From positions 1 to 47,900 of the forward strand of contig JAJRRL010000021.1 in NCBI GenBank assembly GCA_024279495.1: a stretch of 47,900 nucleotides of DNA, written 5' to 3'. The DNA is from Gammaproteobacteria bacterium (GTDB taxonomy: Bacteria > Pseudomonadota > Gammaproteobacteria > JAJRRL01). Below are positions 35,723-44,749 of the stretch, piece by piece (the stretch's first letter is position 1; every line of letters begins with the position of its first letter). Made by a program: the position numbers and the translations under genes. The notes under the pieces are model-generated. The model had not been told where the DNA came from, made no database searches, and worked only from the letters and a program-made list of their open reading frames with translations.

Positions 35723-36589
35723 TTAAACCAACTCGGCCATAACCGCCAAAACACTGGCATGATGCTCCGACTCTAGCGGCATCAATGGTAATCGAATTCC
35801 GGGGGAAATAAAACCCATCTGATGAAGCAACCACTTGATCGGAATAGGGTTTGGGCTAAGAGCACTTGCCTCAAAAAGAGGAGTCAAACGATGAGTTAGT
35901 GATTCAACAAGCGACCTATCACCTGCCAAAGCAGCAGAGATAAGCTCTTTCATCAGCCCTGGAGCAGCATTACCTGCTACCGAAATCACACCTTTCGCCC
36001 CCTGCAGCACAGATTCAGCTGCTGTTGAGTCATCGCCACTTAAAATAATGAAATTGGGGGCTTCCTTATGAATTTGACTCACGCGACTGATATCACCGGT
36101 CGCTTCCTTCAAGGCAACAATATTCGGCACAGATGAGAGCTCAACAACCGTCTCGGGCAATAAATCACATCCTGTTCGGGTTGGCACATTATAAAGTATG
36201 ATTGGCAAGCTCGTCGCATCCGCAATAGCGCGGTAATGAGCCACCAAGCCAGCTTGCGTTGGGCGATTATAATAAGGGGTCACAACAAGTAAAGCATCCG
36301 CCCCCCAAGCCTCCGCCTGCTTAGCAAGAGAAACGCTCTTAGCTGTTGCATTACTACCAGCGCCAACAACCACAGGACATCGCCCGTCAGATATTCGTAA
36401 AGTGGCCTCAACCAGCCATTGCTTTTCATCGGAAGTCAGCGTCACTGACTCCCCGGTTGTTCCTAAAACAATCAAAGCATCCGTTCCTTGGTCGATCTGC
36501 CAAGCAACAAAATGTTCAAAAGCTGATTTATCCAAACTCCCATCAGGGTGCATTGGGGTAACGAGAGCAGTCATACTTCCTGATAACAT
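35723..36589 (-). CDS. dapA: 4-Hydroxy-tetrahydrodipicolinate synthase
   Basis: Condenses pyruvate with aspartate semialdehyde, the first step to diaminopimelate and lysine. The 288-residue protein has the TIM-barrel motifs LGTTGESVTL, VVTPYYNRPTQ and the Schiff-base lysine K161 in VALKEATGD, with Y133 in LYNVPTRTG. GAGG lies seven bases before the ATG. It is followed directly by bamC, the usual dapA-bamC arrangement. Diaminopimelate supplies the peptidoglycan handled by the amidase and L,D-transpeptidase in this window. Confidence 0.97.
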   Translation of the reverse strand: MLSGSMTALVTPMHPDGSLDKSAFEHFVAWQIDQGTDALIVLGTTGESVTLTSDEKQWLVEATLRISDGRCPVVVGAGSNATAKSVSLAKQAEAWGADALLVVTPYYNRPTQAGLVAHYRAIADATSLPIILYNVPTRTGCDLLPETVVELSSVPNIVALKEATGDISRVSQIHKEAPNFIILSGDDSTAAESVLQGAKGVISVAGNAAPGLMKELISAALAGDRSLVESLTHRLTPLFEASALSPNPIPIKWLLHQMGFISPGIRLPLMPLESEHHASVLAVMAELV

Positions 36590-36810
36590 GGCACTTCCTC
36601 ATTAAGGTTTAATACAGACCGTTTGATTCCCGGCAATCCGCCATTATGCGTTTAAAATCATTGTGTTTGAAGTCTTTTTTAAGTGGCTCCCCCGCAAAAA
36701 CAGAACATTGCTCAAAAGTTAGCAAGCAAGCTCGAAGAGGTCATAGGACTTAACTGTATCTCAATGATATACTTATATTTATTTGTATCTTTTATTGATA
36801 CATTGAAAGA

Positions 36811-36839
36811 TTGTCACGGTATAGACTCATTACGATTAT
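36811..36839 (+). promoter_or_regulatory. Candidate rmuC promoter
   Basis: TTGTCA (36811-36816) and GATTAT (36834-36839) are 17 bases apart, about 65 bases upstream of rmuC. A small inverted repeat TGTATC..GATACA lies just before it (36785-36802). Nothing else recognisable was seen in 36590-36905. Confidence 0.35.
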
Positions 36840-36905
36840 ATGCTACCTTACTAAGAACTAAAGGCACACGCTTTCTCACAGAATAATTTCCACGGAGATC
36901 CACTC

Positions 36906-38069
36906 ATGACCCCTTCACTTATCACGATCCTATGCGCATCGCTTACCATCGCATCACTAATATGGGCATTACCTTATTTTCTTCAACGTATCCAAAATAA
37001 GCAGCAGGCAGATCTTTTAGCAACTGAAAACGAAAAGAAAACGCAAGGAATTTTAGCTCAACAGAACCTACAAGAAAAACTTCAAGACCATCTATCAGGA
37101 AAAATGAATGATATGCGCACAGAAATTGCAAGCTCCCTGAAACAACATGCTCAAACAACCAGTACGCATTACGAGCAACTCAATAAAATTCTTAGACAGC
37201 AGTTGATGGATATAGGCCAACAAGTCGACAACAAACTGAACAGCGGATTTGAAAAAACAACTCAAACATTCAACGATCTACTCAAGCGATTAACCATCAT
37301 TGACGAAGCTCAGAAACGGATCATGGAGCTCTCTGGTCACGTAGCGGACTTACAGTCGATTCTGGTGGATCACCGCTCAAGAGGCGCTTTTGGTGAGGTG
37401 CAACTGAGCGCCTTACTTCACAACATGGTCCCTGAAGGGCATTTTTCTCTTCAACACACCCTTTCAAATGGTAAGCGAGTGGATTGCCTACTTATGCTAC
37501 CAAAGCCAACGGGAAACATTGCCATTGATGCCAAGTTTCCTCTAGAAACATTTCGAGAACTTCTAACCCATAAACACAAAGACACCCCAAAACCCTTAAA
37601 GCAACGCTTTAGGCAAGATATCAAAACACATATTCAAGCTATCGCCAGTAAATACATTATTCCCAATGAAACCGCCGATGGCGCCGTTATGTTTCTCCCT
37701 TCCGAGGCTGTGTTTGCAGAAATTCACGCAAGTTACCAAGACATCATTGATTACGCATACGAGCAACGCGTTTGGATCGCGTCGCCCACAACCATGATGG
37801 CCATACTGACCACCGCCAGGGCCGTTTTAAAAGACGAAGCAACCCGCCATCAAGTTCATCTAATAAAAATACACCTTTCTGCCCTTAATAAAGACTTCGA
37901 TCGTTTTCAAAAGCGAATGAACCAGCTCGCCAAGCACATCGCTCAAGCAAACGACGATGTTGAGCTCGTGCACACATCATCAAAGAAAATTAGCAGCCGC
38001 TTTCAAAAAATAGAGAGTGTGGATCTAGACGAATCTACTGCCGAAGTCAATGAAATAAGCGAGGCCTAG
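36906..38069 (+). CDS. rmuC: DNA recombination protein RmuC homolog
   Basis: A 387-residue protein with one N-terminal membrane helix (LITILCASLTIASLIWALPY), a long coiled coil to about 145, and the RmuC nuclease-like domain with RGAFGEVQLSALLHN, IDAKFPLETFRELL and VMFLPSEAVFAEIH. RmuC limits inversions at short inverted repeats, which is of interest in a region rich in such repeats. GGAG precedes the ATG. It is the first gene of a tight unit: the nuclease gene starts 3 bases after its stop, and tsaE follows. Confidence 0.94.
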   Translation: MTPSLITILCASLTIASLIWALPYFLQRIQNKQQADLLATENEKKTQGILAQQNLQEKLQDHLSGKMNDMRTEIASSLKQHAQTTSTHYEQLNKILRQQLMDIGQQVDNKLNSGFEKTTQTFNDLLKRLTIIDEAQKRIMELSGHVADLQSILVDHRSRGAFGEVQLSALLHNMVPEGHFSLQHTLSNGKRVDCLLMLPKPTGNIAIDAKFPLETFRELLTHKHKDTPKPLKQRFRQDIKTHIQAIASKYIIPNETADGAVMFLPSEAVFAEIHASYQDIIDYAYEQRVWIASPTTMMAILTTARAVLKDEATRHQVHLIKIHLSALNKDFDRFQKRMNQLAKHIAQANDDVELVHTSSKKISSRFQKIESVDLDESTAEVNEISEA

Positions 38070-38072
38070 TCC

Positions 38073-38693
38073 ATGCGCGCAAAACCTTTTCAATACACGC
38101 TGATTGCCTGCTGCCTACTCCTTTATTTGCTTTTTTCAACAAACACTTCGCAAGCGAAAAGCTTTGAACGCAATACCAACTACACCACATGCTTTTCACC
38201 AAAAGGACAGTGCGCTGAGCTCATTGCCTCTCTGATCGACCATGCAAAAAGCAACATCGAACTAGCTTCCTATAGCTTTACTTCCTGGCCTATTGCTAGA
38301 GCGCTCATTCGCGCGCAAAAAAGAGGGGTCCATATAAAAATATTGACAGACAGAAGTCAGTTTAAAAACAAATCACTAATCCCTGAGCTTATGACATATG
38401 ACATTCCTATCCGTGTCGATGATTCCGTGACTATCGCTCATAATAAATACATCATCGTCGATGACTCTCAACTAGAAACTGGCTCCTTTAATTACACAGT
38501 GTCTGCTAATCGCTACAACGCTGAGAATGTGCTGATTATCAACAGCTCGGCTTTAGCCCACAGATACCACACAAACTTCTCCCATCGGTTTTTGAAAGCC
38601 ATTCCTGCCAGCAACTACCATTACCACCCTGCGCCCTACTACGACTCACGCAATAGGAGGCATAAGCATGCACGCCACCGAACAATACATTAG
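38073..38693 (+). CDS. Exported phospholipase D-like nuclease (Nuc family)
   Basis: A 206-residue protein with an N-terminal signal peptide (IACCLLLYLLFSTNTSQA) and a single HKD motif, HNKYIIVDDSQLETGSFNYT, as in the periplasmic endonuclease Nuc, which works as a dimer. VHIKILTDRSQFKNKS precedes it. The last 25 residues are rich in H and R; they are encoded in the 26-base overlap with tsaE and just before it. A lipid-hydrolysing role is also possible, since the motif is shared with phospholipases. It is between rmuC and tsaE on one strand. Confidence 0.88.
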   Translation: MRAKPFQYTLIACCLLLYLLFSTNTSQAKSFERNTNYTTCFSPKGQCAELIASLIDHAKSNIELASYSFTSWPIARALIRAQKRGVHIKILTDRSQFKNKSLIPELMTYDIPIRVDDSVTIAHNKYIIVDDSQLETGSFNYTVSANRYNAENVLIINSSALAHRYHTNFSHRFLKAIPASNYHYHPAPYYDSRNRRHKHARHRTIH

Positions 38694-39102
38694 CTCACCT
38701 GAAGAGATGGAAGCGTTTGGTAAAACACTTGCCAAAACCCTAACGCCTGGATCCATTGCCTACTTAAGAGGCGATCTGGGGACGGGAAAAACCACCCTCG
38801 CTCGAGGCGTTATTCGTGCATTAGGCTACACCGGCTCAATCAGCAGCCCCACCTACACAATAATCAACAGCTACGACACCTCTCCTCCCCTTCATCACCT
38901 AGACCTTTACCGTTTGCACAATGAGGAAGACTACTTTCAAAGTGGTCTTGGCGATACAAATGTGAACGCGAGTATTTGGCTGATTGAATGGCCGGATAAA
39001 GCCATTGATGCTTTACCAAAACCTACCATCAATATTCAGTTACGTATTGAGAAAGAGAAACACCATATCAAGGTAACACCTGCCTATGCCGATCGCTATT
39101 GA
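38668..39102 (+). CDS. tsaE: tRNA threonylcarbamoyladenosine biosynthesis protein TsaE
   Basis: The ATPase subunit of the TsaB-TsaD-TsaE complex that makes t6A37 in ANN-decoding tRNAs. The 144-residue protein has Walker A GDLGTGKTTLARGVIRALG, the SSPTYTIINSY segment, and HLDLYRL followed by the IEWPDKA motif. AGGAGG lies seven bases before the ATG, inside the preceding nuclease gene, with which it overlaps by 26 bases. An amidase gene follows, the usual tsaE-amiC/amiB neighbour, but mutL does not. Confidence 0.96.
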   Translation: MHATEQYISSPEEMEAFGKTLAKTLTPGSIAYLRGDLGTGKTTLARGVIRALGYTGSISSPTYTIINSYDTSPPLHHLDLYRLHNEEDYFQSGLGDTNVNASIWLIEWPDKAIDALPKPTINIQLRIEKEKHHIKVTPAYADRY

Positions 39103-39159
39103 CTCCAACACGTTTTTTTATCACTATAACGAATTCAAACGCAATCAGGGAATTTGTGT

Positions 39160-40422
39160 ATGCGTCGTTGGCTACTAGGGATTAGTTTGGCCGCTTTGCC
39201 TTTTCTGGCAAGCGCTTCTGCTCGCCTGATTCACTCCTCTATCCACCAAACCGGCAACCGAACAGAGATCAAGCTCACCCTAAGCAAGAAAGTAGCTCAT
39301 CATGCCTTCTCACTTGAATCTCCTCCACGCCTAGTCATTGACCTTACTGGAACAAAAGCACCCAAGCTTCTCAAGAAAAAAAGCACGTCGCTTGTCAAAA
39401 AAGTTCGCGCTGGAACATGGCATAAAACGAACACTCGCCTTGTGTTTGACCTCAAACAAGCTAGCTCAACCCTTATATTACAAGACCACTCAAAAAAGAA
39501 CAGTAAGACAATCCACTTGTCACTCTCTCCCAGGCATAAAAAAACAAGCAAACTCCTATCTCGTATTCAGCAAGCTGCGAGCCCTATTTGGCTAAAACGA
39601 ATCAAAGCTCCTTCACCAAGAAAGCGAATCAAAGCTCCTTCATCAAGAAAACGAGTCATCGTCCCCCCATCAGACACACAAACCACCACAGCACACCAAA
39701 GCCCACAACGATTTATTATCATTGTTGACCCAGGTCATGGAGGAAAAGATCCTGGGGCCAGTGGTGAACGTGGTCACCTTGAAAAAAACATTGTGCTGGC
39801 CATTGCTAAAAAACTTCAACGGATTTTAAATCGCCAGCCTTATTATCAAGCAATCCTGACACGACACAACGATCGCTATCTCACTTTGCGAGACCGCTTG
39901 AAAATTGCCCGAGTCCATCATGCCAACCTCTTTATCTCAATTCACGCCGATGCTTTTCGCAGACACGGCGCGCATGGAGCCTCTGTTTATGCTCTTTCGG
40001 AGCGGGGAGCAAGTAGTGAGGCAGCCCATTGGTTGGCTTCGAAAGAAAATGATTCAGAGTTGTTAGGTGGCGTCAATTTAGACAATAAAACAGACCTACT
40101 GAAGAGTGTATTAATTGACCTATCTCAATCTGCAAGTGTAAGGGAAAGTATGGACCTCGGCAGAACTGTCTTAATTCAATTGGACAACGTAACAAAACTA
40201 CACCATCGACGAGTCGAAGAAGCAGCCTTTGTTGTTTTAAAGTCACCCGACATTCCTTCCCTACTTATCGAGACAGGCTTCCTCTCAAATCCCAAAGAAG
40301 AAAGAAAACTCATCCAATCTGAATACCAATATCGACTAGCCGTGGCAATTAGCCATGGGATAGACCTTTACATGTACAAGAAGAGATCAAGAGGAGAACA
40401 AGTCAGACATTCACGACAATAA
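39160..40422 (+). CDS. amiC: N-acetylmuramoyl-L-alanine amidase (AmiC/AmiB type)
   Basis: Splits septal peptidoglycan for daughter-cell separation. From the ATG at 39160 the protein has 420 residues and begins with a signal peptide (MRRWLLGISLAALPFLASASA). An AMIN domain covers about 22-125. A basic linker at about 145-180 has a 9-residue repeat (RIKAPSPRK/RIKAPSSRK). The Amidase_3 domain follows with zinc ligands H193 in DPGHGGKDPGASG, the glutamate of LEKNIVLAIA, and the histidine of FISIHADA; LLIETGFLSNPKEE is the C-terminal active-site part. There is no LysM domain, unlike many AmiB proteins, so the AmiC label is tentative. Confidence 0.92.
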   Translation: MRRWLLGISLAALPFLASASARLIHSSIHQTGNRTEIKLTLSKKVAHHAFSLESPPRLVIDLTGTKAPKLLKKKSTSLVKKVRAGTWHKTNTRLVFDLKQASSTLILQDHSKKNSKTIHLSLSPRHKKTSKLLSRIQQAASPIWLKRIKAPSPRKRIKAPSSRKRVIVPPSDTQTTTAHQSPQRFIIIVDPGHGGKDPGASGERGHLEKNIVLAIAKKLQRILNRQPYYQAILTRHNDRYLTLRDRLKIARVHHANLFISIHADAFRRHGAHGASVYALSERGASSEAAHWLASKENDSELLGGVNLDNKTDLLKSVLIDLSQSASVRESMDLGRTVLIQLDNVTKLHHRRVEEAAFVVLKSPDIPSLLIETGFLSNPKEERKLIQSEYQYRLAVAISHGIDLYMYKKRSRGEQVRHSRQ

Positions 40423-40465
40423 CCTTAAGATTTTATTAATGCAGATATTTTTTTGACTACTAGGC

Positions 40466-40493
40466 TGGTCATCTTTCTCCCGTTCGTTATACT
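40466..40493 (+). promoter_or_regulatory. Candidate promoter of the hybrid histidine kinase
   Basis: TGGTCA (40466-40471) and TATACT (40488-40493) are separated by 16 bases, about 30 bases upstream of the kinase ATG. Confidence 0.4.
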
Positions 40494-40523
40494 AAGGAAG
40501 CCTTTTATTGGGTCAGGAAGCTC

Positions 40524-42278
40524 ATGGATTCTAAAAACATCATAAATGGATTAGGACTTTACTTTTATCGCGTGGCTGAAAATAGCCAGGATATCTTCTG
40601 GATCCGTTCCGCTGACTTTGAATCAGTTCTCTATGTGAACCCTGCGTTTGAAGAGCGCTGGCAACAGCCTCGTGACACAATCTATAGTAACCCAGACATC
40701 TGGCTTACACTCATCACCCCCAAAGATCACAATAAAGTCAAAACCGCCTGGAACGACTACATCCAAACCCCCCATATCGATGACACACACTCTCTTTGCT
40801 ACCAAATTCGAACAAGCGATAACTCATTTTCAAAAGCAACCGACTCTTGCTACCCTCTCTTCCACGAGGGCCGCTGCATTGCCTTTGTCGGCGTGACAAC
40901 TGTCTCGCAGCCGGTAAGCCCAAGAGCCCAACCAGCAACATCGCCAACTCCAAAAGCAATCACCCAAGCAAAGATCAACTATGCTGATGGAACCAGTTAC
41001 CGACAGCAGACAGAATCAAGCATCGCCGCCCATCGCCCACGCAACTCGCTCACTCTTACAGAAGCTCACAGCACTTGGTCAGGCTCAACAGCATGGCAAG
41101 GAACAGACCACCAGTCGCAGAACCACTTCTTAGACATGATGAGCCACGAACTCCGAACTCCTTTAAATGCTGTGCTCGGTATGGCACAAATTCTGCAGCA
41201 ATCCCCTCTTACACCTGAGCAAAGTGATCAACTCGATGTCATTATTCAGTCAGGCAAAAATCTCTTAAACTCGCTCAGCTCTATGCTTGATTTCGCTCAG
41301 CTTGAGTCAAACCGTGTCTCTTTGAACCTCAGACCAACCGCCATACGCCCTCTACTAAACACCTGCCTAAGTGAATCTCAGAAAACCGCCAACAATCCGA
41401 GCATCGATTTCCAGTTCTCAGATGACTCTCGTATTCCCAACAGCCTAATCACAGATCCAAAACGCTTAAAACAGATCACCAACCACCTCCTTGAAAATGC
41501 TGCTGCACACACAACCAAAGGGCATGTGTCACTCAAAATTGCCCTTGCTGAGAAAAAAGGTGAAACCTACTTGGTTACCATCGAGGTTGTCGACTCAGGC
41601 TCAGGCATCCCTGCTCACAAATTGCACCACATATTTAAGCGCTTCTCTCAAAGTGGGTCAGGCTATCAACGCCAACATCACGGCATTGGTTTAGGGCTAA
41701 CCGTAGTCAAAGAACTTATCACCAAAATGGGTGGAACCATCTCTGTCACCAGTACAGTAGGCAGAGGCTCACGATTCTCTTGCGCCATTCCATTTGCGAT
41801 TGACCCCTCCTTTTCTGAAGGAAACAATGCGGGTCAAGGCACCAAGTCAAACCCAATGGCTTTGAATGTCCTAGTGGTCGAAGACAACCCCATCAATCAA
41901 AAAATTACACAACGTCTTTTAGAACAAGCCGGTTGCCAAGTTAACATCGCCGAATGCGGTCGGGCAGCTGTCAGTAGCGCCAATGACAAGCATGACCTCA
42001 TCTTGATGGATATTGGCCTACCAGACTTTGATGGCTTTGAAGCAACAACTCGCATCCGAGAAACTCAGCGAGTCCACAGAGATGTACCCATTATCGCCAT
42101 GACAGCTCATGTTTTTGACCAAGACAAAGAACGCTGCTTTCAAGTTGGCATGAACGAAGTTATTGCAAAACCAATTCTCAGGGAAGAACTGCTCGACCTA
42201 CTCCAGCGTTGGTCTCCCGCCAGCAAGCGAAGCACCATTCGAACCTCAACAGTTGAGACATCCAACCTTCCTGCCTAA
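40524..42278 (+). CDS. Hybrid sensor histidine kinase (PAS-HisKA-HATPase-REC)
   Basis: A 584-residue cytosolic hybrid kinase. A PAS domain lies at about 10-125 (FYRVAENSQDIFWIRS, VNPAFEERW). A polar serine-rich linker follows. The HisKA dimerisation helix has the phosphorylated H208 in MSHELRTPLNAVLGMAQIL. The HATPase region has LENAAAHTTKG, DSGSGIP and GIGLGLTVVKEL. A receiver domain with acceptor D496 in ILMDIGLPDFDG and the AKP lysine segment ends the protein. No membrane helices are visible, so the sensed signal is likely internal. No separate response regulator or Hpt protein is encoded nearby. Confidence 0.95.
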   Translation: MDSKNIINGLGLYFYRVAENSQDIFWIRSADFESVLYVNPAFEERWQQPRDTIYSNPDIWLTLITPKDHNKVKTAWNDYIQTPHIDDTHSLCYQIRTSDNSFSKATDSCYPLFHEGRCIAFVGVTTVSQPVSPRAQPATSPTPKAITQAKINYADGTSYRQQTESSIAAHRPRNSLTLTEAHSTWSGSTAWQGTDHQSQNHFLDMMSHELRTPLNAVLGMAQILQQSPLTPEQSDQLDVIIQSGKNLLNSLSSMLDFAQLESNRVSLNLRPTAIRPLLNTCLSESQKTANNPSIDFQFSDDSRIPNSLITDPKRLKQITNHLLENAAAHTTKGHVSLKIALAEKKGETYLVTIEVVDSGSGIPAHKLHHIFKRFSQSGSGYQRQHHGIGLGLTVVKELITKMGGTISVTSTVGRGSRFSCAIPFAIDPSFSEGNNAGQGTKSNPMALNVLVVEDNPINQKITQRLLEQAGCQVNIAECGRAAVSSANDKHDLILMDIGLPDFDGFEATTRIRETQRVHRDVPIIAMTAHVFDQDKERCFQVGMNEVIAKPILREELLDLLQRWSPASKRSTIRTSTVETSNLPA

Positions 42279-42306
42279 GCAATCAACGATCTAACACACT
42301 CAAACC

Positions 42307-42335
42307 TTGCAGCGCACTTGCCGCACCAGTACACT
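42307..42335 (+). promoter_or_regulatory. com1-like gene promoter
   Basis: TTGCAG (42307-42312) and TACACT (42330-42335) are exactly 17 bases apart, 32 bases upstream of the start codon and before the strong ribosome binding site GGAGGAG. Confidence 0.65.
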
Positions 42336-42367
42336 AGTAGTTTTGACACACACGGAGGAGTCCTTTT

Positions 42368-43222
42368 ATGTCATTTCTCAAATTTGGTGCCTGTGCTGCT
42401 TTAGCCGTCACCGTTGCGCTACCCATCAGTTCCATAGCCGATTCAGCTGCGCCCGTTCAAAAATCCGTTCAAGCAACTCCTACTTTGAATCCAGCAGATC
42501 AACGCATTCATGACTACATCATGAATAACCCAACTGTTCTTATTCAGTCACTCCAAGCTTATCAGCAAGAAATGAAAAAGAAAGAACATGACGAAAAAAT
42601 AATAGCGTCTATTCACGCTGCTGATAACATGCGAAATCCTAGCTTTAATACTGTCGCAGGCAACCCTAAAGGCTCAGTTACGCTAGTCGAATTTTTTGAT
42701 TACCAATGCATCATGTGCTTCCGAGTTTACAAAGACATTGAAAAACTCACAGCAAAAAACAAAGACCTTCGCGTTATCTTCCGTCTACTACCTATCTTCG
42801 GTAAAGCATCTGTGTATGCCGCTAAAGTTGATGTTGCTGCAGCACAACAAGGCAAATACGATAAATTCCACGACCTCATGTTTAAAGCCAAACACCTTGA
42901 AGGTAAGCTCAAAGACAGTGATGTTCGCTCAATCGCGAAAAAAGCTGGTGTTAGCCTATCCAAATCAGTCATGAAGTCTCTTTCTAGCGACCAGTCTAAG
43001 GCTTACTTAAAACAAAACCTCACACTTGCTAGAGCCTTGAAAATCTCAGGCACACCTACTTTCTACATAATGCCAACAAAAGGTACTGTCACCAGAGAAA
43101 ACCTACACTTCTTTGGCGGTGTTGCTCCGATTCAATTCCTGCAAAAAGCAATTGATTCTATCTCAGGAAAAGATCAAGCCGCCATCGTTGCAAAGAAAGT
43201 AGCAACTGATAATAAAAAATAA
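42368..43222 (+). CDS. Com1-like exported DsbA-fold thiol oxidoreductase
   Basis: A 284-residue exported protein. The signal peptide is FGACAALAVTVALPISSIADSA. A helical, glutamine-rich region (NPADQRIHDYIMNNPTVLIQSL) resembles the N-terminus of Com1 and DsbA2. The thioredoxin fold has the CXXC site C114-I-M-C117 in FFDYQCIMCFRVYKD and the cis-proline in SGTPTFYIMP. It likely forms or rearranges disulfides in envelope proteins. Com1 is an immunodominant outer-membrane-associated protein in Coxiella. A strong promoter, GGAGGAG and a terminator make this an independent, probably highly expressed gene. Confidence 0.9.
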   Translation: MSFLKFGACAALAVTVALPISSIADSAAPVQKSVQATPTLNPADQRIHDYIMNNPTVLIQSLQAYQQEMKKKEHDEKIIASIHAADNMRNPSFNTVAGNPKGSVTLVEFFDYQCIMCFRVYKDIEKLTAKNKDLRVIFRLLPIFGKASVYAAKVDVAAAQQGKYDKFHDLMFKAKHLEGKLKDSDVRSIAKKAGVSLSKSVMKSLSSDQSKAYLKQNLTLARALKISGTPTFYIMPTKGTVTRENLHFFGGVAPIQFLQKAIDSISGKDQAAIVAKKVATDNKK

Positions 43223-43247
43223 TCAGACGCCATTTCTTTGACACAAT

Positions 43248-43284
43248 AAGCCTCCCACTATCGATTAGTTGGGGGGCTTTTTTA
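43248..43284 (+). terminator. Terminator of the com1-like gene
   Basis: AAGCCTCCCA (43248-43257) pairs with TTGGGGGGCTT (43269-43279), followed by a T run. It is also next to the end of the convergent lipoprotein gene and may serve both. Confidence 0.88.
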
Positions 43285-43291
43285 TTAGGTC

Positions 43292-43558
43292 TTAGTCTTT
43301 CTTATCATCGAGGCAATAGCTAATCTCACAAGCCTTATTCTCCGCCTTGCTTTCACATATCCTCAAAGCGTTCTTACGAGCCTTCACCTCAAAAACAGAC
43401 CAGCCGGTATATTTCTCTCCTGAAGGGGCTTCTGCAACACACTTATAATTCCCCCAAGTACGCATTTCCACAGCGGAACGGGGCGACTCTGAGTATTTTT
43501 GACACCCACTCAAAGCCAAGGCCCCCAACGATACAATTAATAAGACTATTTTTTTCAC
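43292..43558 (-). CDS. Small cysteine-rich lipoprotein
   Basis: An 88-residue protein starting with GTG at 43558 and an AAGGTGG-type site upstream. The signal MKKIVLLIVSLGALALSGC has a clear lipobox LSGC. The mature part has four further cysteines (YKCV, RICESK, KACEISYC), perhaps two disulfides, and ends CLDDKKD. The family is not recognised. The nearby Com1-like oxidoreductase is convergent. Cysteine content suggests a periplasm-facing lipoprotein. Divergent from the DAHP synthase gene. Confidence 0.8.
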   Translation of the reverse strand: MKKIVLLIVSLGALALSGCQKYSESPRSAVEMRTWGNYKCVAEAPSGEKYTGWSVFEVKARKNALRICESKAENKACEISYCLDDKKD

Positions 43559-43687
43559 GCAGCCACCTTTCTTTTTATGCTACAAAAGCGTACAGGGCAA
43601 AAAAACCCCAATAAAGGATAACTATACTATGAGAAGCATGAAAATCCAGTTATAATCCTTCTCTTCTCTATTTTTGGCTACGTCACC

Positions 43688-44749
43688 ATGCCCCAACACT
43701 CATCTGTCAACAATCAACCTATGTCAGCGCTTTTACCACCCCGCCAGTACAAGCAGAGCAACCTCTGCCTTCAGCGGATCGATGACTACCGCTCTAAAAT
43801 TGCGGATTGTTTGCAAATAAAATCACCTAAACGCCTGCTTATTCTCGGCCCCTGCTCTATCGACAATCTCGAAAGTGCTATTGAGTACGGCAATCGCCTT
43901 AAAAAACTACAAGAGAAAGTCTCAGATAGCTTAATGCTGATCATGCGAACATACGTTGAAAAACCCCGAACCACGGTGGGCTGGTCAGGATTTATCCACG
44001 ATCCCAGCCGAAATGGCTCTCATGACTTATCTAGAGGAATTAAGGCAACCCGGACGTTGCTACTTGAGTTATTTAAGCTTGGCATACCCTGTGCTGCTGA
44101 ACTACTGAACCCAGCTCTCACTCCCTACTACAGCGACCTCCTAAGCTATGCCAGCATCGGCGCAAGAACCAGTGAGAGCCAAATTCACAGACAACTGGCT
44201 TCTAACTTGCCCATGCCTATCGGTATTAAAAACCCAACAGCTGGTGATTTAACCGTTGCAGCCCATAGCGTATATGCAGCAACGCAAGCGCAAACTGTAT
44301 TAGAGATGAATGAACAAGGGCAACTAATCCCCTCTCACAGCCAGGGAAACACAAGTGCTCATCTGATTTTACGTGGCAGTCGATCTGGACACAATTACTC
44401 TCCTGACTCGATCAATCAGGCCCTACATGCTTTGCAAAGCTACAATTGCTCCGCGCGCATCCTCATTGATTGCAGCCATGGTAACAGTCAAAGCTGCCAT
44501 GAAACACAAGCTAACGTTGCTAGAAATATCATTCGCCAAAGCGTTCATCGACCAGAATTAGCAGGTCTTATGTTGGAAAGTTATTTGATTGCTGGCAGAC
44601 AAGATCCGGCTAGCCCAAGACAATACGGGCAAAGCCTTACCGATGCTTGCTTGAGTTGGGAGGTGACTGAGTCTTTGGTACTAGAGATGGCTGAGGCTCT
44701 GGCCAAATCAGCGACACAGGACAAGGTGATTTGCATATCGGCCACTTAA
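43688..44749 (+). CDS. aroG: 3-Deoxy-7-phosphoheptulonate synthase (class I)
   Basis: Condenses phosphoenolpyruvate and erythrose 4-phosphate, the first step of aromatic amino-acid synthesis. The 353-residue protein has LLILGPCSIDNLESAIEYG, MRTYVEKPRTTVGWSGFIHDP, AAELLNPALTPYYSDLLSYASIGARTSESQ and LMLESYLIAG, all type I DAHP synthase motifs. Which feedback class (Tyr, Phe or Trp) it belongs to is unclear, so the symbol is approximate. A TATAAT lies 32 bases upstream without a good -35. Its last 113 bases overlap the end of the acid phosphatase gene on the other strand. Confidence 0.93.
   Translation: MPQHSSVNNQPMSALLPPRQYKQSNLCLQRIDDYRSKIADCLQIKSPKRLLILGPCSIDNLESAIEYGNRLKKLQEKVSDSLMLIMRTYVEKPRTTVGWSGFIHDPSRNGSHDLSRGIKATRTLLLELFKLGIPCAAELLNPALTPYYSDLLSYASIGARTSESQIHRQLASNLPMPIGIKNPTAGDLTVAAHSVYAATQAQTVLEMNEQGQLIPSHSQGNTSAHLILRGSRSGHNYSPDSINQALHALQSYNCSARILIDCSHGNSQSCHETQANVARNIIRQSVHRPELAGLMLESYLIAGRQDPASPRQYGQSLTDACLSWEVTESLVLEMAEALAKSATQDKVICISAT

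Noticed and set aside
36683-36886. 67-codon open frame between dapA and rmuC (GTG start)
   Set aside because: It has no ribosome binding site, an odd mixed composition and runs through the region with promoter-like elements; no protein-like pattern was seen.
38073-38693. PLD-like protein as part of a phage or type IV secretion defence module
   Set aside because: Neighbours are rmuC and tsaE, both housekeeping; there are no phage or conjugation genes in the window.
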